From: Sphaerochaeta sp.
Lineage (GTDB): Bacteria; Spirochaetota; Spirochaetia; Sphaerochaetales; Sphaerochaetaceae
Direction of reading: 5' to 3'
DNA: 19,239 nucleotides
Assembly (NCBI GenBank): GCA_023228445.1
Contig: JALOBD010000021.1
Location: 1 to 19,239, forward strand
The notes under the pieces are model-generated. The model searched no databases and was not told the origin of the DNA. It was given only the letters and a program-made list of their open reading frames with translations. Made by a program: the position numbers and the translations under genes. Every line of letters starts with the position of its first letter. The first letter of the stretch is position 1. Shown piece by piece: positions 1 to 7,512 of the stretch.

Positions 1-1374
1 GGAGATGGGGAACACCGAGTAGATGCCGTTCTTGTCGAACTCCATCATCTTGCCCCATTCAGCCTGGCGAGTCTTGAGCTCTGACCCACTGGTCCACCAG
101 AAGACGCTGCCATTCTCATAGCGGAAGCTCTCCCGATCCATGTACTCGCCCAGCTTCAGGATGGTCTCATGGTCTTTCTCAAGCCATCTCCAGTTCTCTC
201 CCTGAACCCCATGGCGAGCCGTCGCCCAGGCATCCTTGTCAGGGTTACTGTCACTCATGTGCTCAAGGATCTGGAGAATCTTGTCCATCTTCTCTTCAGA
301 GACATCAGCGCCGATGCCGTAGAAGCGTGCGAGCATGTGGTAGCCACGGATCCCGCCCTGCGTACCGTCCATGTTCTTGAGCGGCTGCCCGAAGGCGATC
401 TTCGTATTGGGGCTGATGGCCAGCAGCTCTTGGCTCACTGCACCGACCTGGTTGGGAATCGGCTTGCCATCGTCATACTCGTTGTAGTCGCCGGGGTAGA
501 GCCAGTGGTAGTAGTTGCCCCGTACCGTCATGCCAACGCGTCCGTTGATGAAGCTGTGGCTGATGGCCCAATACCCACCTGTGTTCTCACCGGTGATGAA
601 CTCAGGGTCGAGCACCCCATCCTGGTACCACTTACGGGCGTAGGCAAGCGCTTCCTTCATCTCGGGCTCGATGGGCATGAAGGCGATCCGTCCATCCTTC
701 ACACTGAAGTAGTCCTGGTAGGGAACCATCCCATACATACCCCAGAGGAGCTCAAGGCCATCCATGGAGAGACCGTAGGTATCCTTCTTGCCATTCCCAT
801 CGGGATCACCGTGGGCAAAGGCGTAGATGACCTTCTCAAACTCTTCGATGTTGGTGGGCACATCCAGCCCAAGCGCATCCAACCATGTCTGGTTGTACAC
901 GACGGGAAGGCGGAACATATTGCCCGTCGAGATTGAGGCAAGACCGTAGAACTGACCATCGACCTGCCCCATGGCAAACTCATTGGGGAAGTCCCGCTGG
1001 TAGGTGGCATAGGTGTTGGGCATGAACTTCTTGATCTTTTCAAGGGGGATTGGGGCAAGGAGGCCCTGCTCCACGTACCCAGAAAGATCGGCGGGGTTCA
1101 TCACCATGAACATATCAGGGATCTCACCGGCGGCAAGACGGATGTTCAAGAGCTCGGTGTACTGCTGATAGTCAATGTTCCACACATCCAAGTTCACATC
1201 GAACATATCGTTGTAGTACTTGACCATTGGCGCATTCTTCGCCGTCGGTGCCATCTGATAGGCGGTCCACGATATGTTCATCTTCCCATCGGCTTTTGCG
1301 TCTCTGCTTCCTGCTGCAAACACCAGGGTAAGGCTCAGGAGTAAGAGTGACAGGACAACTACTGTTTTCTTCAT
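1..1374 (-). CDS. ABC transporter sugar-binding protein, LplA/YtcQ type (partial, runs off left edge)
   Basis: This is the extracellular solute-binding protein of a CUT1-type oligosaccharide importer. 458 codons are open from the ATG at 1374 to the window edge, with no stop, so the C-terminus lies outside. A signal peptide covers residues 1-20 (MKK, then a Val/Leu-rich core, ending VFAAGSRD). There is no lipobox Cys, so it is probably periplasmic or held by an uncleaved signal. The 'DPDGNGKKDTYGLS' stretch near residue 195 is characteristic of the LplA/YtcQ subgroup, which pairs with LplB and LplC permeases. The RBS is AGAGAGG about 5 bases before the ATG. It is the last visible gene of the leftward lplB-lplC operon, 146 bases after lplC. 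The substrate cannot be read from sequence; plant or host oligosaccharides are typical for the family. Confidence 0.9.
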   Translation of the reverse strand, partial: MKKTVVVLSLLLLSLTLVFAAGSRDAKADGKMNISWTAYQMAPTAKNAPMVKYYNDMFDVNLDVWNIDYQQYTELLNIRLAAGEIPDMFMVMNPADLSGYVEQGLLAPIPLEKIKKFMPNTYATYQRDFPNEFAMGQVDGQFYGLASISTGNMFRLPVVYNQTWLDALGLDVPTNIEEFEKVIYAFAHGDPDGNGKKDTYGLSMDGLELLWGMYGMVPYQDYFSVKDGRIAFMPIEPEMKEALAYARKWYQDGVLDPEFITGENTGGYWAISHSFINGRVGMTVRGNYYHWLYPGDYNEYDDGKPIPNQVGAVSQELLAISPNTKIAFGQPLKNMDGTQGGIRGYHMLARFYGIGADVSEEKMDKILQILEHMSDSNPDKDAWATARHGVQGENWRWLEKDHETILKLGEYMDRESFRYENGSVFWWTSGSELKTRQAEWGKMMEFDKNGIYSVFPIS

Positions 1375-1520
1375 AATGACCTCTCTTGTTTTGTAATTCG
1401 TATTCGGCGATCTGCCCACAACGCTCCATACAGCAACCATATGGGTCTGCAGGCACCTCTCTGTTTCATGTTCTCACTATCGTTATCCTCCTTCTTCATA
1501 TGATGCAGAGCCATGAGAAC

Positions 1521-2405
1521 CTACCCCTTCAATGACCCAACCAGCACTCCCTTGACGAAGTACTTCTGGAGGAATGGGTAGGCCACCAGGATGGGGGTGG
1601 TGGCGACAATGACCGTTGCGGCCTTGATCGCCTCCGAGCTCACGTTGGAGGTCTCCATGCCCAGCGCCCCGCCTTGCAGCTCCATCAACTGAAGGCTTCC
1701 CTCAAGGACAATCCGGCGCAAGATTGTCTGGAGTACTTGCTTGGACCCGTCACTGATATAGATGAGGGAGTCGAACCAGGCATTCCAATGGGAGACCGCG
1801 GTCCAGAGCACCACCGTCGCGATGATTGGAAATGAGAGCGGGATGATGATGCGGTAGAGGATCAACAGGTCATTGGCCCCATCGATCTTCGCCGACTCCT
1901 CCAGGCTATCGGGGATGCTCATGAAGTAATTGCGAATGATGATCATGTTGAAGGTGTTGAGGAGGATGGGGAAGATCAGGGCCCATCGGCTATTGTAGAG
2001 CTTGAGCGACCGGACCAAGATGTATTCAGGGATCATCCCCCCTGAGAAGAACATGGTGAAGACGATCAGCGAGGTCCAGAGCGTCCGGTTTGGCAGATAC
2101 TTTTTCGAGAGCGGGTATGCGACATGGATGCTCATGATCAAGGAGAGGAAGGTACCCACGACAGTACGGAAGATCGTATTGCCAAAACCAATCCAAATAT
2201 TCTTGTTGGCGAACACCCGGGCATAGTTGTCAAAGGTGGTCTCGGGGGGCCAAAAGTACAGCTTGGTACTCGGTACACTCGCCGAGGCAAAGGAGCGTGC
2301 CAAGAGGCTCCAGAAGGGGAAGATCATGGAGAGGCATAACAAAGCCATGACCACATAGTTGACGGCGAGGAAGATTGTTTCACCCGTTGATCTGCGTACT
2401 GCCAT
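1521..2405 (-). CDS. ABC transporter permease, LplC/YtcP type
   Basis: This is an inner-membrane permease subunit of the CUT1 importer, partner of the LplB-like permease just upstream. The protein is 294 residues with about six hydrophobic helices. The EAA loop that docks the ATPase reads EESAKIDGANDLLILYRIII, followed by PLSFP. The C-terminus ends 'YFVKGVLVGSLKG', as is usual in this family. I chose the ATG at 2405 because AAGGAGG lies 9 bases upstream. A longer frame to 2426 would overlap lplB and has no ribosome site. It starts 14 bases after the lplB stop, so the two are translated from one message. No ATPase gene is in the window; a shared MsmK/UgpC-type ATPase encoded elsewhere is likely, as is common for this family. 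Confidence 0.92.
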   Translation of the reverse strand: MAVRRSTGETIFLAVNYVVMALLCLSMIFPFWSLLARSFASASVPSTKLYFWPPETTFDNYARVFANKNIWIGFGNTIFRTVVGTFLSLIMSIHVAYPLSKKYLPNRTLWTSLIVFTMFFSGGMIPEYILVRSLKLYNSRWALIFPILLNTFNMIIIRNYFMSIPDSLEESAKIDGANDLLILYRIIIPLSFPIIATVVLWTAVSHWNAWFDSLIYISDGSKQVLQTILRRIVLEGSLQLMELQGGALGMETSNVSSEAIKAATVIVATTPILVAYPFLQKYFVKGVLVGSLKG

Positions 2406-2419
2406 TGTGCTATCCCTCC

Positions 2420-3331
2420 TTACCAAATCCCGTAGTCATTGATTCTCTTTGCGATGGCATTCGTGATAATGACCAAAGAGAACGAGATGACGTTGGTGAC
2501 CAAACTCACGGCGGTGGACAAGCTGTACTGCATGTCCCGCAGCCCCATACGATAGGTGAAGGTGCCCAATACATCCCCGACCTCATACACCGCGGCGTTG
2601 TAGAGGTTGAAGACCTGGTCGAAGTTGTCGCCGAACAACCTCCCCATCTGGAAGATGAGCATGACCGTCACAATCGGTGATATCGATGGCAGCGTCACGT
2701 GGATGATCTCCTGGAACTTGTTCGCCCCATCCAGCCGGGCTGCCTCAAAGAGTTGGGTGTCGATGTTGGAGAGGGCGGCAAGGTAGACGATGGAGTTCCA
2801 TCCGATCGACTTCCACAGGTTCGTCACCACCAGCGTCCCCCGGAAGTAGCGGGGGTCGCCCAAGAAGTAGAAGGGGCCGATCCCAAACACACCGAGGAGG
2901 TGGTTGAGTGCCCCAGTGGAGGGGGAGAGGAGCTGCATGAACATGCCCGCCAGGATGACCCACGACAAGAAGTGCGGCAGATAGCTGATGGTCTGCACGA
3001 CTTTCTTGTATCCGATGTGGACGATTTCATTGAGCAACAGGGCAAAGATGATCGGGGCCGGGAAGCTGAAGAGCAGCTGGTAGAAGTTGATGATGAGCGT
3101 ATTGAGGAACGCTCGCCGGAATCCCGAGAGGGAGAAGAGGTATTTGAAGTGCTTGAACCCCACCCATGCACTGCCAAAGATACCCTTGCGGAAGCTGAAA
3201 TCCTTGAAGGCCAGAGTAAGACCGTAGATCGGGAGGTATTTGAAGACTACGTACCACATGATGCCGGGAATGAGCAGGAGGAACAAATACTTGTTCTTCC
3301 AATATCGCTGCATTAGACTCGTTCGTTTCAT
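2420..3331 (-). CDS. ABC transporter permease, LplB type
   Basis: This is the first permease of the left importer, 303 residues. The N-terminal cytoplasmic stretch (MKRTSLMQRYWKNKY) leads into a first helix 'LFLLLIPGIMWYVVFKYLPIYG', the normal LplB pattern. The EAA loop is EAARLDGANKFQEIIHVTLP. The ATG at 3331 is preferred because GAGG sits 5 bases upstream. The frame stays open to 3409 but those extra 26 residues look like leader sequence. It is the first gene of the lplB-lplC-SBP operon. The AraC-type regulator encoded 345 bases upstream on the same strand is its probable activator. Confidence 0.92.
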   Translation of the reverse strand: MKRTSLMQRYWKNKYLFLLLIPGIMWYVVFKYLPIYGLTLAFKDFSFRKGIFGSAWVGFKHFKYLFSLSGFRRAFLNTLIINFYQLLFSFPAPIIFALLLNEIVHIGYKKVVQTISYLPHFLSWVILAGMFMQLLSPSTGALNHLLGVFGIGPFYFLGDPRYFRGTLVVTNLWKSIGWNSIVYLAALSNIDTQLFEAARLDGANKFQEIIHVTLPSISPIVTVMLIFQMGRLFGDNFDQVFNLYNAAVYEVGDVLGTFTYRMGLRDMQYSLSTAVSLVTNVISFSLVIITNAIAKRINDYGIW

Positions 3332-3676
3332 GGTTTCCTCGTTCGGTATTCCGTATAATGAATGGCGCTCGCGCCAGGACTCTGTCAAATCAGTGCCCGT
3401 GCTATCCACAATGTCCCCCCAAAAAAACCGTGCATTGCATGGGTAGAGGTGAAATCTTATCTGAGTGTATCATCGAGAAAATTCACAAGCTATGCAAATA
3501 TTGTGGCAGTATCGGCTTTAATATTGCATATTTTGCTAAGAATGACTCAATTTCTCTGCTTCAGAGGGAACCAGACACTTCTTGTTACACAGCGCTCTTC
3601 CTTGCTTTGATCGAGGAGAAGCGGTGCTCCAGACGCTCTGGCGCTCGCCGCGAGAGCGATCATGAAGGGGTTGCAA
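3332..3676. other. 345-base gene-free region between araC and lplB (promoter/leader candidate)
   Basis: There is no credible gene on either strand. It contains an AT-rich core with an imperfect inverted repeat (3491-3502 TATGCAAATATT against 3520-3530 AATATTGCATA). It also has a 14-base palindrome TGGCGCTCGCGCCA at 3363-3376 within the presumed lplB leader, and a GC-rich nest of small hairpins at 3608-3662. I could not identify a convincing -35/-10 pair, although TTGACA is present on the minus strand upstream of the palindrome. It presumably carries the end of the araC transcript and the control region of the lplB operon. Confidence 0.5.
3608..3662 (-). other. Compact GC-rich multi-hairpin element after araC
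   Basis: An outer 6-bp inverted repeat (TGATCG 3608-3613 with CGATCA 3657-3662) encloses three small hairpins. They are GGAG/CTCC (3615-3618 with 3627-3630), CCAGA-CGC-TCTGG (3629-3641) and CTCG-CCG-CGAG (3644-3654). The first two share two bases, so they may be alternatives. The element begins 15 bases after the araC stop and lacks a U-run, so it is not a textbook terminator. It could be a 3' end stabiliser or a structured leader. Confidence 0.35.
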
Positions 3677-4585
3677 CTATGATGCACTGGTATCAGAATC
3701 GTCGTCGCCCCGTCTTTGGCGATAGTGTGAAGGAGGGCAGCCGCAGAACTTGTTGAAGACCCGGTTGAATTGACTGAATGAGGTGAACCCGCACTGTTCG
3801 GTGACCTCTTTTATCCGCAGGTCGGTGTAGAGGAGGAGCTGTTGGGCATTCTTGATCCGCGTCATCTGGATGTAGGTGGTCAACGTGAAACCGGTGATCT
3901 CCTTGAAGACGTGGGAGAGGTAACAGGGGCTGATGAAGAACTGCTGGGAGAGCTGACTCAGCGAGAGCGGCTCTTTGAAGTGGGTATGGATATAGGCGGT
4001 GATGGAGTAGATCTTCTGGGTGATGGAGTCGGCGACCTGCTGTCGCTCGTAGCAGTTCGCCCCCTTGTGTGCATTGAGGGTGAAAAGAAACTGCAGGAAC
4101 TTGGCATGGACAAGAATCGCATAGTTGGGTTGTTTGGGCGAGGCGATGCTAAAGATCTCATTGAGTGAGGCCAAGAGATCGTTGGTCACCGTCTGTGGAA
4201 AGCGAAAGATCGGTACACGCTCCTGGAAGGGAGCGAGGATCCCTTCCATGTTGCGCCGCAACCCTGGCAGCTCAATCGGAATGGAGAAGTTGATGATCAA
4301 GCGCTTGGAAGGGGGGCCGGGCAGATAGCGTGACTTATGAAGCAGTGACGGCTTGAGCAGGACCATGTCATACTTCTGCAGGTCATAGTACTCTCCTTCG
4401 ATTAGGTGGGAGGCTGCATTTTCAAGGAGGATCAGAATCTCATAGAACTCGTGGAAGTGCTGAAACTCCATATTGGCGCTGAAGGCACGTTCATCCCAGT
4501 CAAAGTAGTAGTACAGTGGGTCGCTCGGTCGGTTGATAGTAATTGACATCCCTTGCTCAAACAGGAGTGGTTGTTGGTAGTGCAT
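3677..4585 (-). CDS. AraC-family transcriptional regulator with N-terminal cupin domain
   Basis: This is a DNA-binding regulator of 302 residues. The N-terminal half has a cupin-like sugar-sensing fold (HFHEFYEI at 43-50 and 'YDMVLLKPSLLHKS' at 72-85). The C-terminal ~110 residues form the two-helix-turn-helix AraC domain: first HTH about 205-228 (LSLSQLSQQFFISPCYLSHV), second about 256-278, then the conserved 'GCPPSHYRQ' tail. It lies directly upstream of the LplB/LplC/SBP operon on the same strand, the usual arrangement for a regulator that activates the neighbouring sugar transporter. The start is uncertain: ATG 4585 has no clear ribosome site, and the alternative ATG at 4549 has AAGGG directly against it. 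Confidence 0.88.
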   Translation of the reverse strand: MHYQQPLLFEQGMSITINRPSDPLYYYFDWDERAFSANMEFQHFHEFYEILILLENAASHLIEGEYYDLQKYDMVLLKPSLLHKSRYLPGPPSKRLIINFSIPIELPGLRRNMEGILAPFQERVPIFRFPQTVTNDLLASLNEIFSIASPKQPNYAILVHAKFLQFLFTLNAHKGANCYERQQVADSITQKIYSITAYIHTHFKEPLSLSQLSQQFFISPCYLSHVFKEITGFTLTTYIQMTRIKNAQQLLLYTDLRIKEVTEQCGFTSFSQFNRVFNKFCGCPPSHYRQRRGDDDSDTSAS

Positions 4586-4643
4586 GGCTTAAGTGGACAC
4601 CATAATCACAAAAAATGCAAGGAATATTTACTATATGGACAAA

Positions 4644-4681
4644 TACACGGTAGTATTTGCCAAATCAACCCAGTACACGGT
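4644..4681. promoter_or_regulatory. Two direct TACACGGT repeats upstream of araC
   Basis: TACACGGT occurs at 4644-4651 and again at 4674-4681, exactly 30 bases apart (about three helical turns), in the otherwise empty 209-base gap between the antitoxin remnant and araC. AraC-family proteins often bind direct repeats, so this could be an autoregulatory site. The assignment rests only on repetition and position. Confidence 0.25.
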
Positions 4682-4794
4682 TTCTCTCGCTTGGCACCTC
4701 ACCCTCACCTCTTCAATCCCTTTTTCAAGCTTCTAGAGATCACAGCCTCATCGCCAATGCATGATTTTGTTTCAATTGGCCGGAACATTGCAGC

Positions 4795-5066
4795 CTATTC
4801 ATTTATCGCGTCCTTTAATTCAGCGACGCTGTCATAGGGTCCATAGAGATCTTGCCCGCTCTCGGCTACTTCCATTGCACCCAATGTTGTATCGTTAGGG
4901 GTATGCAAAACAATGTCAAAGGGAAATCCATTCTTGTAGATTGCTTGCCGTAAGAACACGTTGATCGCCGTAGTCATATCCATACCAAGTTCGGCAAACA
5001 GCCTCTGCGCCTTTTGCTTCACCTGCCGATTCGGATGGTCATGGTAGTGTCAGCCTTCATTGTCAT
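4795..5066 (-). pseudogene. DinJ/RelB-type antitoxin gene, frameshifted near its N-terminus
   Basis: The body (codons from GTG 5022) encodes 'RLFAELGMDMTTAINVFLRQAI' and 'FPFDI', the ribbon-helix-helix signature of DinJ/RelB antitoxins. The expected N-terminus (MTMKADTTMTIRI) is present upstream in another frame. It starts at ATG 5066, which has a strong GGAGGAG ribosome site 7 bases before it, and hits a stop at 5019-5021. A net loss of one base (or four) near 5022-5028 explains the break; the usual text would read about 'RIDRQVKQKAQ'. The downstream GTG at 5022 would give a 75-residue protein lacking the beta strand that contacts DNA, and it has no good ribosome site. No RelE/YafQ toxin gene is recognisable in the 209 bases that follow. 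It is probably a decayed toxin-antitoxin locus. A sequencing error is the main alternative. Confidence 0.65.
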
Positions 5067-5096
5067 GGTACATCTCCTCCGTTCAAAGTTCTGTTC

Positions 5097-5106
5097 GTAA
5101 TATTAC
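5097..5106. promoter_or_regulatory. GTAATATTAC palindrome upstream of the antitoxin gene
   Basis: A perfect 10-bp palindrome lies 31 bases upstream of ATG 5066. It is nearly extended by flanking TT and AA. RelB/DinJ proteins autoregulate by binding short AT-rich palindromes of this kind (family knowledge), so this is a candidate operator of the decayed antitoxin gene. Confidence 0.3.
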
Positions 5107-5181
5107 AATCTATGTCTATTGTACATACATCCACATGACACTATATGCAAATCGTAACGTTCCTCTTCTCAGAAAAGAGTT

Positions 5182-5218
5182 CAGAACGCACAAAGCCGCC
5201 CCGAAGGGCGGCTCTGTC
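5182..5218 (-). terminator. UUCG-loop terminator after rpiB-like gene (repeat copy 1)
   Basis: Read on the minus strand, this is a 12-bp stem (ACAGAGCCGCCC with GGGCGGCTTTGT) closed by a UUCG tetraloop in the extra-stable C(UUCG)G context. It lies about 60 bases after the rpiB-like stop. The single G-U wobble in the stem would be an A-C mismatch on the plus strand, so the RNA form belongs to leftward transcripts. The U-run is short (TTT inside the stem), so termination may be incomplete. The copy at 15685-15721 is identical at 36 of 37 positions. Confidence 0.75.
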
Positions 5219-5274
5219 ACTCTTATTGTATTACTACATAACAAACTGCAGCTCATTATTGTTGGCAGAAACCC

Positions 5275-5748
5275 TTAAAGAACCTTTGGAACTTCCCTTC
5301 CCTCTTCCAGATCTTGTAAAGCTTTGATTCTCTTTTCATGCCTTCCGCCACTGAATTTCCCAAAGAGCCAAAGCTCAGCAATCTTAACACCCTCTTCAAC
5401 AGTCAATCTCCAGGCACTAAGACCCAACACATTGGCATCGTTATGTTCACGACTCATCAACGCAGAGAAGACATCGGTGCACAACGCTGCCCTGACCCCA
5501 TGCACTTTGTTTGCAGCAATGGTAATTCCATTGCCAGTGCCACAGACTACAATGCCTCTGTCATATTCTCCGCTGACTACTTTTCTTCCAACTTGGCTTC
5601 CAAAGTATGTGTATTCGCCCTGCTGTGATGAATCACACCCAATATCTGTAATGGAGTACCCCTTATCCTTCATTGCTTGTATAAACTTGATTTTCCAATC
5701 ATATGCCGCTAGGTCGCATCCCATGACAATGCTTATATCCTTATCCAT
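5275..5748 (-). CDS. RpiB/LacAB-family sugar-phosphate isomerase
   Basis: This is a 157-residue aldose-ketose isomerase of the ribose-5-phosphate isomerase B family. The catalytic Cys69 sits in 'VVCGTGNGITIAANKVHGVRAAL', shown here in part, and His102 in 'REHNDANVLGL', both as in RpiB. Two normally invariant sites differ. The N-terminal G-x-D-H is here GCDL (Leu13), and the 'DYP' loop is EYTYFG (45-50). Altered phosphate or sugar contacts are therefore likely, and the substrate may not be ribose 5-phosphate. It is the last gene of the island operon, 11 bases after araD, with AGGGGAAG before ATG 5748. Together with the TIM-like gene it resembles the EryH/EryI isomerase pairs of tetrose-phosphate pathways (inference). 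Confidence 0.85.
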   Translation of the reverse strand: MDKDISIVMGCDLAAYDWKIKFIQAMKDKGYSITDIGCDSSQQGEYTYFGSQVGRKVVSGEYDRGIVVCGTGNGITIAANKVHGVRAALCTDVFSALMSREHNDANVLGLSAWRLTVEEGVKIAELWLFGKFSGGRHEKRIKALQDLEEGREVPKVL

Positions 5749-5759
5749 TTCTTCCCCTT

Positions 5760-6482
5760 TTATCGGCGATTCACTATCCCTCTTCCGTAATCATCATTCT
5801 CGAAGTATGCACCAGGACCGTGTTTTCTAGAAAAATGCCTTTCCATCAACGACATTGGCACTTCCTTGACCTGCGGGTTCAGCAACGTTGTTCCCAAGGC
5901 CATCTTGGCAATCTCTTCAAGAACAACGCTCTTATGAACAGCGTCCCAGACATCCGTTCCCCATGTAAAGGCACCATGCGAAGCAACCAAAACACCTGGG
6001 ACAGCCATCGGATCGATTCCCTTGAATCTCTCGACGATCACATTCCCGGTCTCTACTTCAAAATTGCCGTGTATCTCTTCATCACTCATCTGTCTTGTAC
6101 AAGGGATGCTCCTATAATAATAGTCGGCATGGGTCGTCCCATAGCAGGGGATATCTCTGCCTGCCTGCGCCCACATCGTTGCATACGTGGAATGCGTATG
6201 GACTATAGCCTGTATTTGGGGAAATGCCTTAAACAAAACAACATGAATCGGTAAATCAACCGAAGGATTGTACGGTCCCTCCAGTACAATTCCTTCAAGA
6301 TCGGTGACACTTATGTTTTCAACCGTAAGTTCATCATATGGCATTCCAACTGGTTTAATCACAATGACGCCTCTTTCTCGATCGATTGCACCAACGTTTC
6401 CCCAGCTGTATTTCACGAGATTGTGCTTTGGAAGCTCTTTGTTTGCTTCAACCACTGCCTTCTTCAAATCCCTAATATCCAT
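5760..6482 (-). CDS. araD: L-ribulose-5-phosphate 4-epimerase (AraD/UlaF/SgbE family)
   Basis: This zinc-dependent enzyme of the class II aldolase fold interconverts L-ribulose 5-phosphate and D-xylulose 5-phosphate. The 240-residue protein follows E. coli AraD closely along its whole length: 'EANKELPKHNLVKYSWGNV' near the N-terminus, the HTHS metal-ligand motif, 'GTTHADYYYRSIPCTR', 'METGNVIVE'-like text and 'VASHGAFTWG' with the third His ligand. A Tyr near the C-terminus (GPGAYF) matches the catalytic Tyr. Start: ATG 6482 aligns with E. coli AraD. A GTG at 6491 overlaps the preceding stop as GTGA and is an alternative that adds three residues. This is the only enzyme of the island with an orthodox active site, so it suggests the pathway reaches the pentose phosphate pool. 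Confidence 0.9.
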   Translation of the reverse strand: MDIRDLKKAVVEANKELPKHNLVKYSWGNVGAIDRERGVIVIKPVGMPYDELTVENISVTDLEGIVLEGPYNPSVDLPIHVVLFKAFPQIQAIVHTHSTYATMWAQAGRDIPCYGTTHADYYYRSIPCTRQMSDEEIHGNFEVETGNVIVERFKGIDPMAVPGVLVASHGAFTWGTDVWDAVHKSVVLEEIAKMALGTTLLNPQVKEVPMSLMERHFSRKHGPGAYFENDDYGRGIVNRR

Positions 6483-6487
6483 TATTT

Positions 6488-7510
6488 TCACTCACTTTTT
6501 AATGCAACTTCATTAAAACAAATTGGCAACGAGCGTCTCTCCTCCAACACCAATTCAGGATTGTTGGCTACAGCTCTAGCATCCTCGAGGCTGTATACAC
6601 ATCCGTCTTCATGAAACAAACCGCTAAACGTCCCAACCGACCGCTGTCCGGTAAGATATGCAGGCTTCAGCATAAGGCTCCAAACAAAATTCCCAACCTT
6701 GTAGGTATGGTACCATCGCGCCATACTCTTATGATTCGGTCTCAGTTCACCTTTGTCCACATACTCACCGGAAAAACCAATACCGCTGGTTCTGATCTGT
6801 TGCCATTCGGTAACCCATACCGGAATGTGTTCAATCTCCTCAACCATCTTCGCACGTTCTAACACTCCTTTGAGTGAAAATTCCGATAGATGGATGTTTT
6901 CATGGGTCTGGAATATGTCGATGTTGCCTTTATATAGAATGTTGTCAAAGAGTGTTTGGGCACCAAGGGTGACAGGTATTTCAACTCCTGCACCCTTTGC
7001 TCTCTTAAGCAGTTCAAGCGCAAACATATGGTCAGATACCGTCTTTGGTTCATTTGTTACCTCAATAGCAAGAATGCGATGATCGTTGCCATAGGCATCC
7101 AAAAACCAATCGAGGAAAGAGAACGGCCCTCCCCATTTCTCCCTATCTTCAGTAATGACTGTTCCGGGACTACGCACAGCGGTTGCCGTAAACTGACCGG
7201 TATCCTCGATATATTCCTGCCTGGGCTCTCTCCCACAACACTCAAACATACTGGGCATCACTCGTATCCCTTTTAAGAAGGCAGTGGTGACAAGATCCTC
7301 ATACTTTTTCTCGAAATCACTCCTATCAGCAACCCAATACTCATAGCTCATCCATACTCGTATCGCATTGAGCTTCAGCTTCTGGGCATATCCCAAATCT
7401 CGTTCAATTATGTCATGGCGGTAGTCACGCCACTGCTGGTATGCATTCCATGCTTGCGTAGGGATATACACTGCCCCCTGAATACATGTGAAATACGACT
7501 GATCAATCAT
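6488..7510 (-). CDS. Clan GH-A glycoside hydrolase-like protein, cytoplasmic (copy B)
   Basis: This 340-residue (beta/alpha)8 protein resembles cellulase/xylanase-type clan GH-A enzymes. It has 'NAIRVWMSYEYW' at strand 2. The NEP motif with the presumed acid/base Glu154 is in 'IEVTNEPK', and the presumed nucleophile Glu235 is in 'VWVTEWQQIR'. The 81-residue spacing is normal for clan GH-A. There is no signal peptide, so it works on something already imported, not on polymers outside. It is a gapless, same-length paralogue of the gene directly upstream, with well over half of residues identical by eye and both Glu residues at identical numbers. Only two bases separate the pair, and GAGGAG precedes ATG 7510. 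The exact GH family and substrate are not recognised. Confidence 0.8.
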   Translation of the reverse strand: MIDQSYFTCIQGAVYIPTQAWNAYQQWRDYRHDIIERDLGYAQKLKLNAIRVWMSYEYWVADRSDFEKKYEDLVTTAFLKGIRVMPSMFECCGREPRQEYIEDTGQFTATAVRSPGTVITEDREKWGGPFSFLDWFLDAYGNDHRILAIEVTNEPKTVSDHMFALELLKRAKGAGVEIPVTLGAQTLFDNILYKGNIDIFQTHENIHLSEFSLKGVLERAKMVEEIEHIPVWVTEWQQIRTSGIGFSGEYVDKGELRPNHKSMARWYHTYKVGNFVWSLMLKPAYLTGQRSVGTFSGLFHEDGCVYSLEDARAVANNPELVLEERRSLPICFNEVALKSE

Positions 7511-7512
7511 TG

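Noticed and set aside
169..936. 255-codon plus-strand frame opposite the left binding protein
   Set aside because: The minus strand encodes a continuous LplA-type protein through this region; the plus frame is its shadow.
3363..3415. Sigma70 promoter for lplB using TTGACA on the minus strand
   Set aside because: No -10 box at 16-18 bases; the nearest TATA-like sequence is about 25 bases away.
3358..3756. Plus-strand frames in the araC-lplB gap
   Set aside because: There is no ribosome site or family resemblance, and they run into araC in antisense. The region reads better as control sequence.
4553..4837. Plus-strand 94-codon open frame across the araC start and the antitoxin end
   Set aside because: It overlaps two recognisable minus-strand genes, has no ribosome site and its translation resembles no protein family.
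5097..5218. Possible CRISPR or tandem repeat array, suggested by several short palindromes close together
   Set aside because: There are no regularly spaced identical repeats. The palindromes are a terminator and single short operators.
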